This document shows positions 47,515 through 58,350 of a stretch of DNA of 64,000 bases, piece after piece; position 1 is the stretch's first letter, and every line of letters begins with the position of its first letter. The notes under the pieces were generated by a model. The model searched no databases, was not told where the DNA came from, and saw only the letters and a list, made by a program, of their open reading frames with translations. The stretch comes from Uranotaenia lowii (Eukaryota > Arthropoda > Insecta > Diptera > Culicidae). A program made the translations under genes and the position numbers. Where the stretch lies: assembly GCF_029784155.1 (NCBI RefSeq), contig NC_073693.1, forward strand, positions 226,005,094 through 226,069,093. The letters run 5' to 3'.

Positions 47515-47740
47515 AGTGGTATAAAGGGTGTTCGAATCAAAAAGTGGTCAACTTAAATTTGCCGTATTTTCTCGTCATTCATGTAAAAAACCTGGACACC
47601 CCTAATTTTGAAGGTGTGTGTGACAAGTATCTCTCCATTAGGGATGTCGCCAATAAGTTGGGAATATCGTCTACAATCGTGCATTAAGCTTGAAAACGAT
47701 CAGTACTTTCGACTTATAAGAAGGTAGTGACCCTTTACTT
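47515..47740 (+). mobile_element. 5' fragment of a second mariner-type transposon
   Basis: GGGTGTTCGAATCAAAAAGT looks like a mariner end. It is followed by a frame reading YLSIRDVANKLGISSTIVH, an N-terminal helix-turn-helix of Tc1/mariner transposases, then stops inside H.A.KRSVLSTYKK. The rest of the transposase is missing. It differs from the ITmD37E copies. Confidence 0.55.
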
Positions 47741-48136
47741 CTATAGAAAAGTGTAAAATTTCCAAATTATTGTTTTTGGGTGGGGGGAGGGGGGGGATAT
47801 ACTATTTGATTTAACGTTCCAATACAGATTTTCAATTTAAATTTCAAATTATGGACTCTATAACTATAAGCATTATTACTGTCTGGACCAGAGGGGGCCA
47901 AACCTAAGCCCTCGAGTCCCTGGTCGTTCCTCTGGAGACTCAGTGGAGGGTGGGCACACAAGGCCTTCTTTTCTGGCTAGCTCGATCTTGAGCAGGAACG
48001 GAGCTCCTCAAGGTCGGCTTTCACAAAATTTCTGATCGTGGACTCTTCGGAGTAATTATACACACTATCTCTGCAAAGTTAGAGTTTTAAAGTTTTTTAT
48101 TAGAATACCTGTGAGTGTCGTGTATCGTGTACTTCG
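47741..48136. other. Unassigned interval with a G-run
   Basis: Contains a G-rich tract at about 47779-47798 and otherwise low-copy sequence. Confidence 0.35.
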
Positions 48137-48670
48137 TTGGGCCGGCCTTCGCTGCTGATGGTACTTCTCGGAACGCTCTGGGATCTATATATGATGTGGC
48201 TAGGCAACTGTCGAGAATTGGCGGTTGTAACGTTTTATCAATTTCGAGTAAAAAATGGCTTAAGCACTCAAAAGGTGAGGAATGCATTTAAGCGTGTATC
48301 GACGGCAAACGAAAGCATAAACATCAAAAAAAAAAGAGGGAGAAGGAAGAAAAAAGAGGAACAAGACAAGTTTCCACGAGGAGTTCGCAGAAAACCAGCG
48401 CCGCGTGCGGAATTGTTTTTTGGGCTTCGGATGTTTTCTTGCGCGGATGTTTCCGAAAAAGTAGTGCTTGATTGTGGTAGCCAGAAGATCCTTCCGGTTC
48501 GGGTGACCTCCGATAGTGTTCTCCTTGGTGCAGGTGTTGCAGGGCTTGCTGGTGATCGAGCTTCCATGAAAACGCTCGGGCCAGTAAAAAAAAAAGAAAC
48601 ACGTGCCGAGGTTATGGTACATCGGTACTTTGCGCTGAATGCATGCGGCTGCCGCCAGCCCGTGGCGTAG
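48137..48670 (+). other. 177-codon open frame of unknown status
   Basis: This is one of the longest open frames in the window. It has a hydrophobic N-terminal part, a Lys/Arg-rich stretch around residues 63-90 (KKKRGRRKKKEEQDK) and no domain I recognise. Its last ten or so codons run into the SINE head, and long frames also exist on the opposite strand over the same bases, so the openness may reflect GC-richer composition. It could be a fragment of a retroelement gag or non-coding DNA. No function is assigned. Confidence 0.2.
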
Positions 48671-48899
48671 AGGATAGCCTTCAAGTCTTCTAAGCCAGCG
48701 GGCATGAGATCGAATCCCGGTCACGGCACATATAGTACACTTTCTGTGGGTTGGTGGTTTTAGCATTTGCAAGATGCTAGCCCATCATCATATCCTCGAA
48801 AGATGTACGCTTAGAATTAAGAAAAGGGAATCTCTTCGAAGAAACATCAAGTTTCATTGAGATCCTGTATGTGTTTGTGTTCGTCTTTAAAAAAAAAAC
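48655..48899 (+). mobile_element. tRNA-derived SINE
   Basis: The head has an A-box-like GTGGCGTAGAGGATAGCC and a B-box-like GATCGAATCCC (48708-48718), ending in CCGGTCACGGCAC that pairs with GCCCGTG at its start, as in a tRNA-like fold. An unrelated body (TTAGCATTTGCAAGATGCTA and onward) and an A-tail at about 48888-48897 follow. It would depend on a LINE for movement. No clear target duplication was found. Confidence 0.65.
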
Positions 48900-48997
48900 C
48901 AAAAAGGGCAAAAAAAAGAAAGTGATCCGCCGATAAGCTCTGAAATTGTCTGCGCCGTTGCCTCCGGAGAAGGATTCGGCGAAAAGAAAAACGGTTT

Positions 48998-49379
48998 TGT
49001 AGCGGTAGTGGTTCTCCGAGGTGGGCAAGCTGCCCGTATCAAGTCGGGACACGCACTAGCTCCCTGACGGCGTTGGTAGCGACGACAGAGCCAACAGCAT
49101 CATCAATACCGTGCGGCATCGCAGCGGACAGGCGACCAGCTTGGTCGCGGTGTGGTGGTCCGATTACAACTCTTGTCACGGAGATGAGAAAACATCCACC
49201 TGCTGCTTCCTGAGGAATTTCGTAGTGCCTGTATCACCGCGCTGCTGCCAAGTACAAGAGTAAGTGACACGCATATTTATCCTCTAGGGTGCTCGGCATT
49301 AGGCCGGAACTATAAGCCTTTATTTCTTTCTTGGCCACGGATTGCGCCACTTTACAATTAGAGGGTCTCTCTCGCTACA
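48998..49379 (+). mobile_element. Candidate solo LTR, 382 bp
   Basis: The right boundary is placed by the primer-binding site that starts 1 nt later. The segment ends CGCTACA, and the nearest upstream inverse TGTAGCG lies at 48998, giving a 7-bp TGTAGCG/CGCTACA inverted terminal pair with the canonical TG...CA. A purine-rich run (GAAAAGAAAAACGG) lies just upstream of the left end, roughly where a polypurine tract would be if this were a 3' LTR. No second LTR, gag or pol was found. The left boundary is inferred; a 7-bp match within this distance could be chance. Confidence 0.5.
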
Positions 49380-49380
49380 T

Positions 49381-49438
49381 TGGCGCCCAACGTGGGGCAC
49401 GAACCCACGACCCTGAGATTAAGAGTCTCATGCTCTAC
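49381..49438 (-). other. 58-nt reverse copy of tRNA-Lys(CTT), nucleotides 19-76 including CCA
   Basis: On the minus strand this reads GTAGAGC (D-arm 3' side), anticodon arm TGAGACTCTTAATCTCA (anticodon CTT), GGGTC, T-arm GTGGGTTCGTGCCCCAC, then GTTGGGCG and CCA at 49381-49383. Nuclear tRNA genes do not encode CCA, so the sequence came from a mature tRNA by reverse transcription. The first 18 plus-strand bases (49381-49398) are a standard tRNA-Lys primer-binding site. The next base (49399) corresponds to position 58, universally A in tRNA, but here T in the sense direction. The match stops at G19. It is not a functional tRNA gene because the 5' 18 nt are absent. Confidence 0.85.
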
Positions 49439-50816
49439 TTCCGCATATTCAGAGTTAGGGGTTAACAGTAAATTTATGACTAGCGCTTCAATGTAAATAC
49501 AAACATCTCATACTATTACAGGAAGTTCAATAAGTTCGAATACAATTTTTAACCAAATGGTGTCGAAGAAATAGATTTCATTTAGTGTTCGATTTTTATC
49601 AGCTTTTTCACACCAAAATTCTGATACAGACGAAAAATGCAATCCAAAATAAATAGTTTTCAGGTCACCTAAATAATATGTCTCCATTGATCCAATTTTC
49701 ATAATCATTGATGTTGTCGAGAATAAACAAGTACCGAATTCCTTAACTTGTTTCATATAAAATCTATTTTTTCGTATTATGTGTGGAATGTCGAAAAAGT
49801 AGCTACGGGCTAGCTGATTTTCATCAATTAGCCTATCGACGTGATGGAGGATAGAACTATTCCACTTCATAAATAGACGAAAACCATTAAATATGTGCTT
49901 GTGTAACTTTGTATTAAGTTCACATTGGTACATTTTTGCAAATTTTGCATGTAGTGTTTATTTTTATAGGCCATTTTCCACAGAATAATACAGGTTTTTG
50001 GATATTTTGGCTCAAAAAAAAGCGCGTGTCGTGGATCTGGATCTGACAAACCGATGGAGCTCGAATATTTGTTTTAAGGTAAAATTTTTCCAAAACAAAA
50101 GGTGTGATTGGCCATTTTTAAATTACCTTTCCATTTGAGTTAAAGGAAAATTACTCTGTTCAGTTGATTTTAAATTATCGGTATTTTAATTTGTATTCGA
50201 ACTTATTGAACAACCTGTACCTACATATAGAGTTCGTTTTCCAAATTCATGCCACACTCCATCGAATTATGACCAGACATCAAGAGTTTGTGTTAAGAAT
50301 AGGAAAAAATCAAAATTTGATAATTTTTTGTCTACTTAAATTATCTCTAAATGCAATGAATGACTAACTGTTGATGGTAAATTTTCAAACATTATAAACT
50401 TTACAAATGAAAATTGAATCCCCATTTTTACATTTTTGGTCCCAGTGAAAAAAAAAACACTAATTGCAGAAAACGAAATTTAAGTTGGTGGCAAAGCGGT
50501 TTAAGTTAATCACTTGGTGCCCAAAGGAAATTATACCCCTTCCAAACAAAATGTGACTTTATGTTAGAGTAGGATAAAGATGAACAAGGTTGAGATTAAA
50601 AAAAAGTAATAAATTGATTTATATTCCAAGTAACTTAAGATTTAAACAAAATTGTATAAGATTTCATAAGCGTGTATTTATCGATGAAAGAGTTTGTTGA
50701 TCGTTTTAAAGAGTTTCAGAACGATGCAAAAGAAAGAGAGAGAGACATTAAAAACGCTATGAAAAATCGAGTAACGGAAAAATTCAGTTGACAAACGAAC
50801 TTTTGAGAGGACTGAC
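49439..50816. other. AT-rich interval holding one long minus frame
   Basis: The sequence after the tRNA copy switches abruptly to AT-rich DNA that bears no resemblance to a retrotransposon leader. Apart from the frame at 49508-49933, nothing was recognised. Confidence 0.4.
49508..49933 (-). other. 141-codon open frame, possible coding remnant
   Basis: In strongly AT-rich DNA this frame stays open for 141 codons from ATG (49933), and for a few codons upstream. It is compositionally protein-like: mixed hydrophobic and charged residues, Cys, Trp and His present, no homopolymer runs (for example NGFRLFMKWNSSILHHVDRL and DENQLARSYFFDIPHIIRKN). I recognise no family. It may be a decayed exon or transposon gene piece, or chance. 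There is no promoter, splice site or neighbour evidence. Confidence 0.25.
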
Positions 50817-51195
50817 ACATATCCAGGCCGGACAATCTGGGAAATTTTATAAAAAAAAACCTGGCAGAATTCAGGCATTTGTTATAATAATTGACGGAAA
50901 ACCCCGGGGAAATTTTGACTCAACAAAAATCAAGAAAAAAAAATATTTAAACATTTTTTTTTTCTTTTCCTCGAAACTCATCGACAAATTTTAAATCGTA
51001 TACTAGGCTTTCAAAAAATCTTGCTTCATTATTTCTACAAAACTTGATGAAAAAATGTTTACAATATCATTTGTGAATCAAAGTGAATGAATTCGGGCAA
51101 AATCTGGACATTTTTCAATGAAATCTGTTCGCAAATGTTGTACATATTTACTATCTGGGCAAACCCGGATGAAACCGAGCAATCTGGCAACCTTA
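50817..51195 (+). mobile_element. hAT-like MITE, TAAGGTTGCCAG family, left end eroded
   Basis: The right end is AATCTGGCAACCTTA at 51195. Internal CCAGGCCGGACAATCTGGG, AAAAACCTGGCAGAATTCAG and GGGCAAACCCGGATGAAACC match the copy at 25759 in order and orientation. The left terminal 20 or so bases are not recognisable. Confidence 0.65.
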
Positions 51196-51203
51196 ATCAG
51201 GAT

Positions 51204-51660
51204 GGCAATCTTGGAATTTTGTCACTTGAACCGCTTTGGTTCCAAGCGCCTCATTTTTCCAATTAAGTTTTGCAATTCATTGTATTTTTTTTATTAGAGA
51301 TTTTCATAAATGTTGTGAACGATTTACAAGTTTAGCAAATCTGATATGTGAAAGTTGTTCAAATAAATTGCATGAAAATATCCTGTTCTTGAAATTTATT
51401 GCATCATCTTCTTCTAACCCTGCATTTGGCCGAAAAAAGTCTAAAATTTAAAGAAAACGTGTTCCATGCCAAAATTCAAAAAGGAACTTAAATGATTCTT
51501 GCTGCAATAATATTGAATTTGCTGGCATTTGAAAGACATCTAAAATTTCATTAAAAATACCAATCCATTATGGAAAGCAAGCAAAAGTATGATTTTAACC
51601 ATACAACTCAGCTTGTATTGTAGATTCCACACCGATGCAATCGAAAGTTTAAGGATCCTT
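51204..51660. other. AT-rich interval, nothing recognised
   Basis: No supported feature. Confidence 0.4.
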
Positions 51661-51663
51661 TAA

Positions 51664-52072
51664 GGCCGGAACAAATTTCAAATCCTTCTTTTGTCACTCG
51701 AAGTTGACACATCGCGAGGGGGGGGGGACAATAAAAAATAATGTGAAAAACAAATAAATTGGAATAAAATTCACGAAAGCTTGTATGCAACAAAGTTGCA
51801 TACAATATTATTGCACAAAACCTAAAAAACAAGTAATTTTTTATCGAAAAATTCAATAAAATCAAGAATATAAAAGCTGAAATAACTTCCATCTTTCAAA
51901 ATTTGTTTTTTCGTCTTGTAATCTTATGGATTCTTGAATTTTTTTTTCGAAATTTCCATTAAATACTTCAAACTTTATTAATTTCCCCTTTCGGGTTTTT
52001 GGAAATTATCGAAGGGGGGAGGGGGGGGGGGGGGGGTGGTTACAAAAGAAGAAATTGATATTTGTTCCGGCC
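51664..52072 (+). mobile_element. Harbinger-like MITE, complete copy, with a G-run
   Basis: Ends GGCCGGAACAAATTTCAA and TTGATATTTGTTCCGGCC form an 18-bp inverted repeat, with TAA on both sides (51661-51663 and 52073-52075). The 409 bp interior is non-coding and contains two G tracts (about 51717-51727 and 52014-52036, the second 16 uninterrupted G after an A). The 3-bp TWA-type target and GGCC start suggest PIF/Harbinger. Confidence 0.7.
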
Positions 52073-52075
52073 TAA

Positions 52076-52636
52076 TTTGTTCAGGCACATTGTTTCTCGT
52101 GTAGCAATTTATAAGTCTTACAAGTAGAGGATTCAAATAGTTTACTTACTACCCCATTGAATCTGAACTGCATCCGGAATCTGGATAAGGACGTTGAAGG
52201 CAAAAATTAAATAACAAATGAAATATATTTGCTTTATCTCTCAGGCATCAAGTAATGTTCCTGGATGAAATATCGCTAAGTAATTAACTCGAGCAATAAA
52301 AAAAAGCCTTTTGAGCTCTACACAGGGATCAATTGAACCCAAAAGACACATCTAACAAAACTTGTTCTTTTTTTCAAGTAAACCATCATTACTGTGAGAA
52401 TATAACTTTATGAAGTTCAATTTATTCTTCCACGGTAAAATTATTGAAATAAATGTTTTGACATAAATTATCCATCCAGCATATAGAATAAAGGAAAAAG
52501 ATCTCCAAGTCACCTCTTTAAAAAAAATTGACCCGGTTGAAGTTCGAAAAAATCAATTTAAATTAAAATGTTTTGAAGCTAACAGCCATTACAAAATCGT
52601 TTTCTAGAACATCAGACTTTAACAAGAGCCTTTGGC
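52076..52636. other. AT-rich interval, nothing recognised
   Basis: No supported feature. Confidence 0.4.
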
Positions 52637-52638
52637 TA

Positions 52639-53505
52639 GGGGAGAGGCGGGCTAAACGCTCATATTAAGGAAAATACTCATACTCCCACCTTTCAATAGA
52701 TATGCACATAAGCGGACATCTGTTTTACGTAAGTTAGAGCATTTTTTTTTGTTGAAATCTCTTGCAGTTTTTGTGAAAATAATTTTTTAATAAAAGTAGT
52801 TAAATTGTCCATTTCCGAAAACAGAGGGCTAAATGCGCATATTTATGTATTCAGCTATATTTCATTTACGCTCCCATTAGTTTGATATTATTTAATTGAA
52901 AGGAGTAGAAACGGATGTTAAGCATTCGTCAAGGCTGGAATTTTGTCGGAATTTTAGTTATCACTAGTTATGTTGCATGAAACATTAGTTAAGTATGTCA
53001 TATTTCATGGTAATATTTTGTTCATACCGTTTTTTTATCGGACTCTTATTAAACTCTTTTATTTTCACTGTGAGATTGTGATTTGGGCGTAGATTTGATG
53101 TTTCAATGATAAAAAGTAAATAATTTATACGACTTATCTGTTTTTTCTTGATATAGGCATTCACCCTGCCTGATATGGGCATTCGAAACCTGTCTCTTAA
53201 TCCAACATCTGATCATTTACGACTTTGCCAAAAGCTCCAATTTGTTGAAATTATGATTTCCCGATGAATAAGAAAGAAAAACTATTAAATTGTTTGTCTA
53301 CAGATTCTGTGCGCACTGACACGATAATTAAAGTTCAATAAATTTTAGCAAAATTTTTTTTGACTTCACATAGCAACTAAATTTGTTCATGCTATGTGTC
53401 CAAAGCGTATTACCCTAAAACTGCAAAGCACTGCATCTTCAAACATATCGTCAATCGGCTATATGCGCATATTACCCAATATGCGCATTTAGGCACACTT
53501 CCCCC
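52639..53505. mobile_element. 867 bp TA-flanked element with GCTAAA.GC.CATATT end motifs
   Basis: The left end GGGGAGAGGCGGGCTAAACG and, from the right, GGGGGAAGTGTGCCTAAATG are diverged inverted ends with TA outside (52637-52638 and 53506-53507). The phrase GGGCTAAATGCGCATATTTA recurs internally near 52826, and ATATGCGCAT occurs twice near the right end (53461 and 53480). No transposase. Confidence 0.55.
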
Positions 53506-53507
53506 TA

Positions 53508-54239
53508 CAAGAAATGGTTCCGAAAACATGTCGAATTTCATTATCTCAGTAAACATAATTTTTTAGTTATACATATGGATAGTAGATTTTTTTTTAATGA
53601 TGCTTTGAAATAAAGAAAGGCAAGTGAAGCCTTTAAATTTACTTCTTTTTGAAACATTTTAAGTTAACAATTTCTAATTTCTTTATTAATTTGGTTTTTT
53701 AATTACCAAAGTTAGTCCTTCGGCGATAAAATAATCCAAAATCGTTTTTAAAAAATATTTTTCGTAGAATGTGAGTTTCAATCCATCAAAGAATTTAAAA
53801 TTTCAACTTTTTAAATCAAACGAGGTTGACAGTCATTAACATAGCTATTGGAGAAAAGAATGTGTTTTTTTAGCGGCCCACCCAAAAAGCACGATTTGAG
53901 CAACCTGGTAATGGACGCTGGATGTTCTCAGCAGGTTTGGCAGCAAATTTTTTAATAATGCTAAGAACTTTCGAAATGAATTTCAAATTGGTGAAAATGT
54001 AGTGAGGGAATATAACAATATTTGTTTAAATCAAATCTTAGTTTAAAAATATTCCTTTAAAGAGATTCATTATTGATGTTATGAATAAACTGTAATTTAA
54101 AGGATTTTTTTTATATTTAAAACAGAAACCAATAATAAGACTAAACCAACATCATTAAACTTAAATTCATTGCTTTTTATAATTTTTTAATTTTTTTTTA
54201 TTTATTTAAAAAAGGCTGAATTAAGTGGTTGGTTGATAA
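53508..54239. other. AT-rich interval, nothing recognised
   Basis: No supported feature. Confidence 0.4.
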
Positions 54240-55710
54240 TGGGTTAGGGTAATCTTTGTAGTACTGCACAAAATTGGTCTTAGGTTATAGTTTGTAGATC
54301 ACAAAGTATGGAGAGAGGTCATGTATTGTTAGAACGATTAGAATAAATTTAATTGGTTGGATAGAGAATAGGAAAATTGAATATGGATTTCAGACAACGG
54401 TTTTGAAGGATTTGTAAAAAAAGAAACAAGGGACAATGACGCACGGCCTCTTATAACTATTAAGTAGAATAAACGAGAGTATACAACAGCAAAATAAAAT
54501 TTAAATAAAATATGACGTGGAACAAAACCTTTCATCCTCCATAAAACTCCACTCAGGGATGAATTTTGAGGGTCAGAATATTAGCTAAAAATATTTATGA
54601 AGAAGTTTTAAATCTTCTTCCATGATGGTTATAACAGGATAAGGACAGTTTTCAGGATAAAATAAGGCTGTTTCATCAGAAAATAGATAAAATATACCAC
54701 GCAGTAGTAAATTGCTGAGATCATTGAGGTATGCATAGTGAAAACAGTAATGGTCTCATATAACTGCCTTGTGGGAAACAATTTACAAGCTTTCCAAAGA
54801 GCTCTTTGCCTCATCTTAGATGAAAATATTTTTCCTGTTAGCCAATAACTGCGCATAAGATCGTTGGCTAGGCTTCTCATGCCATAATACTCCTATTTTT
54901 TCAGTAATTTACCATGATAAAAAATGTAGAAGGCCTTCTAGGCCTAGAAATAATCCACCCACGGTTTTTTTTGGCATCTATTTTTTTAATTACAGAATCC
55001 AGCAACTCGCATATCGTTGTAAGCGTACTTGATCCAGATTTTACCCAAAACCCATATTGAAGATTGTAGAAAACGTTATTTTCATTGAGAAAGCTGTTCA
55101 TTCTGGTTATTAAAAGCTTTTCGAAAACCTTACTAAAAATGCTTAAAGATGATATGGGACGGTAGTTTTTTACATCGAGTGTATCTCCAGGCTTGAATAT
55201 TGGAATAACTCTAGCTGTCTTGAGACATTCAGGGTAGATTTCTGTCTCTTAACTCTTGTAGAAGCGTTTCCGGAGAATTTTCGCGAAATGTATTACTTGT
55301 TGTTTAGCACCTGTGATGAAATATTGTCTGGGCCACTATTTTTTTTATTATTCAACGATTCGATGACTAAAGTGATCTTATGCACTAACGTAAGGCGCAA
55401 AAACAAACAATTAGAAATTCGGTTAATATACTTGTAGGTGTAAAATCTTGAGTCTACGCTCAGGTAATGTTGTTTGCAAGAGATTTTCCAATTCTGGTGA
55501 AATAATTGTTTAAGGTCTGATATACTTCATGTTTGTTTTCTGGAAAGAAGTTACTACTTCTTAGGATACTTTAAGAATTGGTTTGTGATCTTTCGAGTAT
55601 TAAGTTGACAGTTTTTATAATTTTGAAACTTGAATATTGCTCAACATTTTTTCGTAGTAAGATCTTTTACATTTTGTTTAGCAAAGCTTAACTTTTTTGG
55701 AAATGTGGTT
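54240..55710 (-). pseudogene. Second Jockey-type LINE, RT region, heavily decayed
   Basis: Read on the minus strand with several frame changes. From the upstream side: EVYQTLNNYFTRIGKSLANN (about 55520-55465), NNKKNSGPDNISSQ (about 55350), YPECLKTARVIPIFKPGDTL then KNYRPISSLSIFSKVFEKLL (about 55225-55110), NENNVFYNLQYGFWVKSGSS (about 55090-55030), the degraded motif A region, LANDLMRS, then PQGSYMRPLLFSL in place of motif B (about 54770). The frame at 54338-54535 (YSRLFYLIVIRGRASLSLVS) resembles the RT C-terminal region. Motif C is not readable as YADD. Stops and shifts are many, so it is much older than the LINE at 40-41 kb. Confidence 0.8.
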
Positions 55711-57075
55711 TAGCGTTTCTCTAAAGGTCTCTAAAAGATGGAATGGATAACAAAAATCATATAAAACGTATGATACATTTTATCTTCAGTAGTAAAATAA
55801 ATAAAAAATAAGTGTTTTGCCTAAATGACTGATCTCCCCACAAAAGGAGAAATAAGGAATCTTAACGACCATCATGTGGTAGCATGATGTCCCTGAGGTA
55901 CCGGCATGATATCAAATCACATTAATACATTCAGGCGAATTCATCCGACCAAGATTAATCACACCAACCGTAAACAAACAATTACCCGGTAAATCCGACT
56001 GATTTCAACAATTCAAACAAAACAGCCACAAAACAACCAAACCGACCCATCCCATACATAAATTCATACGAATGTGAATGTGTAAACGCTCCGAATTGTT
56101 GTACCGGAAAACTCGGTTAGGGAAAAATATACCCCTTTTTTAATCGCCTTAGAGTCGACTGGAAACCTCCATTCCGCTTCAGATACGCGCAAAAGGTAGA
56201 AATTGGCTTACCCAGCATTTGAATGCTTTGCCAAGGCTGACTCTCTGATTCTGCTAGTCAACGCACGCACCAGCCATCAGCTTTTATTCACTGTTTTAGC
56301 ATTTACTTTGGTCGTTTTTTTTTTCTTAATTCTCAAACAAATTTCCACCTCTCAGTCGATGGTTTTGTGGCCTACAGAAAGAGAGAGAGAGAGAAACCGA
56401 AAGGATGTTTTTCCATACTTCGGTCGTGTGTTCCCATTTCAGCAAATATTCGACCGGAAAAATGATGCCTTTTGTTGGAACAGAAAACTTCTTATCGCAG
56501 TTTACACAAGCTTTTAACGACTTTGGAAACAACATTTGCAATGAGCTGGAGGAGAGAGCTAAAGATGGAAAAAAAATTAAATAAATGTTTCGGAAAACGA
56601 AATCAGACAGACCCCAGACAGAGGAACGACGAAAGTGAAAGATAAAACTGAAACCGAAGGAAGGCAAGCGGAAGCGCAAGAGAGGTCGTAATCGAAATAA
56701 TGCCGAGTGGAACAGATAAATGTAAATTAATCAAGATTGAATTGCTGTTTCTCGCTGATTCTGTTGCTGTGAGTTTTGTTCTGGTTTGGATTTTTTTTTT
56801 GCCAATTTTGCTAGGAACTGAGAAAATTGTTTACCTAACGATGTTGGCGCGTTTTCCGAATAAAAAAAGCCGGTGTTTTTCACGACTTCCTGATTATTTT
56901 TGTGTTCTGTCGTTCTAATTGAAATTATTCTAATAGAAATGAAAATTTGCGTTTGAATCATATTATCGGTTCTAGACTGATGTCTTGGACAGTGTTGCTT
57001 GATCGGTGGAACCTTACCAATATAAAATGATTTTAATAGTGCAAACAAAGTTTTTTCTTTATTTATCAATGTTTA
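55711..57075. other. Low-copy sequence, no recognised gene
   Basis: Balanced composition from 55840 to 56700, with a short GA-run at about 56383-56394. Frames of 104-117 codons on both strands (56203-56517 +, 56326-56679 -) overlap and show no domains. Possibly unique host DNA. Confidence 0.35.
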
Positions 57076-57924
57076 TTAACACTAGAAGGACCGGCAAATT
57101 GAATATACCTATTCGGACCGTGACCAGTCAAAATGACTGGTAAAGGGGAAATTCTTTATATCACAATATTTTTAACTTTTTTCTTTTGACATTATTTTGT
57201 TATTAATTCGATAACATTTTTGTTATAAAATGGAAATATTTTTTCACCATGGGTGCACGGAATCACCTCACTTTGGCATAGTTGACGAATGCGTGTATGT
57301 CATAACATAAATATTTCAATTAATTATGAAAAAATTAAAACACATTACCAATCTAATTATTAAATCATGTTAGATGGCTATAGGTATTGACCATGGGTGC
57401 ACGGTTTCACTTCAGTTTTGTTTTAGTAGATATTTTCTAGCATTCATCACTCTGAAATTTTTCAACACGTTTCCTATAAATTATACCTTATATTGTAGGT
57501 TTTGAAGCATATTTTATCTTTAAGTAGAGCATTTTACCATGGGTGCACGGATACACCGCCATTTATCCAAAATCATTTTTTTTTTTGCATACTAAATGTA
57601 ATGAATAAAGACTTTTATAGATTTAAATGAAAACTGTGTTATAGACATGGGTTTTCACTATGGGTGCACGGATTCACCGCGTTTTAATCAAATAATGGAC
57701 TTTTTGGAAATTTTGAAAAAGCATTTTTACAAATCTTAACTAAACCAAAGTCGAAACCATGTCTTTCATGTTGAGATATTAACATTTAAATAACGATTTT
57801 TATTTTAAGTTCCGTTTTTTTCATTCATGGAAAAGAAATATTTCAAAAATATCTTGAAATAATAAATTTATTTATTTATTACTAAAAAAAAGGTTTTTGC
57901 AATCGTATATTTATCTGATAAGAT

Positions 57925-58040
57925 CTGATCAACTTTCAAGAAATTGGAAATCGGTTACCATGGACCGAGTGAATTTTGAGAATTATATGCATCAAGTTAT
58001 GTCGTGTGACGGAAACAGTGAAAATAATAATAATGAATCA
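57925..58040 (+). pseudogene. RTE-like LINE 3' fragment with a triplet tail
   Basis: The frame SRNWKSVTMDRVNFENYMHQ then VMS matches NWRTVAMNRVNFRNYVRQVM of the fragment at 45617. At the stop position a 1-nt insertion changes TCGTGAGAC to TCGTGTGAC. It is followed by an AATAATAATAATG run, the short-repeat type of tail that RTE elements carry. It is nested in the TTAA element. Confidence 0.65.
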
Positions 58041-58163
58041 ACATTTCATATCTATTTAACTCGAAATTATTTTGTGTTCTGAAGCAAGTTGAAAACAATT
58101 TATTTCTATATAATTTACAACGGCGAATTTACAGCCTTTCTGTGCACCCATGTTGAAATATCT

Positions 58164-58350
58164 TAGCGCCATTGTGGTGTATCAGATAGGCTTGTGCGAG
58201 TTTGGTCTAGGTATGCCAGGCGTATTGGGTTCGATTCGTGGTATCGGTAAGAAAACTCTTGGGTTCAAACCCCATAAGTTGCCGACAGGTAAGATGTGTT
58301 TCCTCGTATAATAAAAATGTTCAATCAGTTGCCAACTGGCCAGGTATATA
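58164..58350 (+). mobile_element. tRNA-derived SINE-like segment
   Basis: GTGGTGTATCAGATAGGC is A-box-like and GGGTTCGATTCGTGG B-box-like, with an intervening tRNA-sized spacing, followed by CTTGGGTTCAAACCCC and a body. It resembles the SINE head at 48655 only in plan. The direct repeat GTGCACCCATGTTGAAATAT / GTGCACTCATGTTGAAATAT flanks the surrounding segment (58142 and 58498). Confidence 0.45.

Noticed and set aside
48655..48729. A functional tRNA gene
   Set aside because: The anticodon arm does not fold well and a SINE body with an A-tail follows; it is a SINE head.
49381..49438. A functional tRNA-Lys gene on the minus strand
   Set aside because: The first 18 nt are missing, CCA is encoded and A58 is changed, so it is a reverse copy of a tRNA and not a gene.
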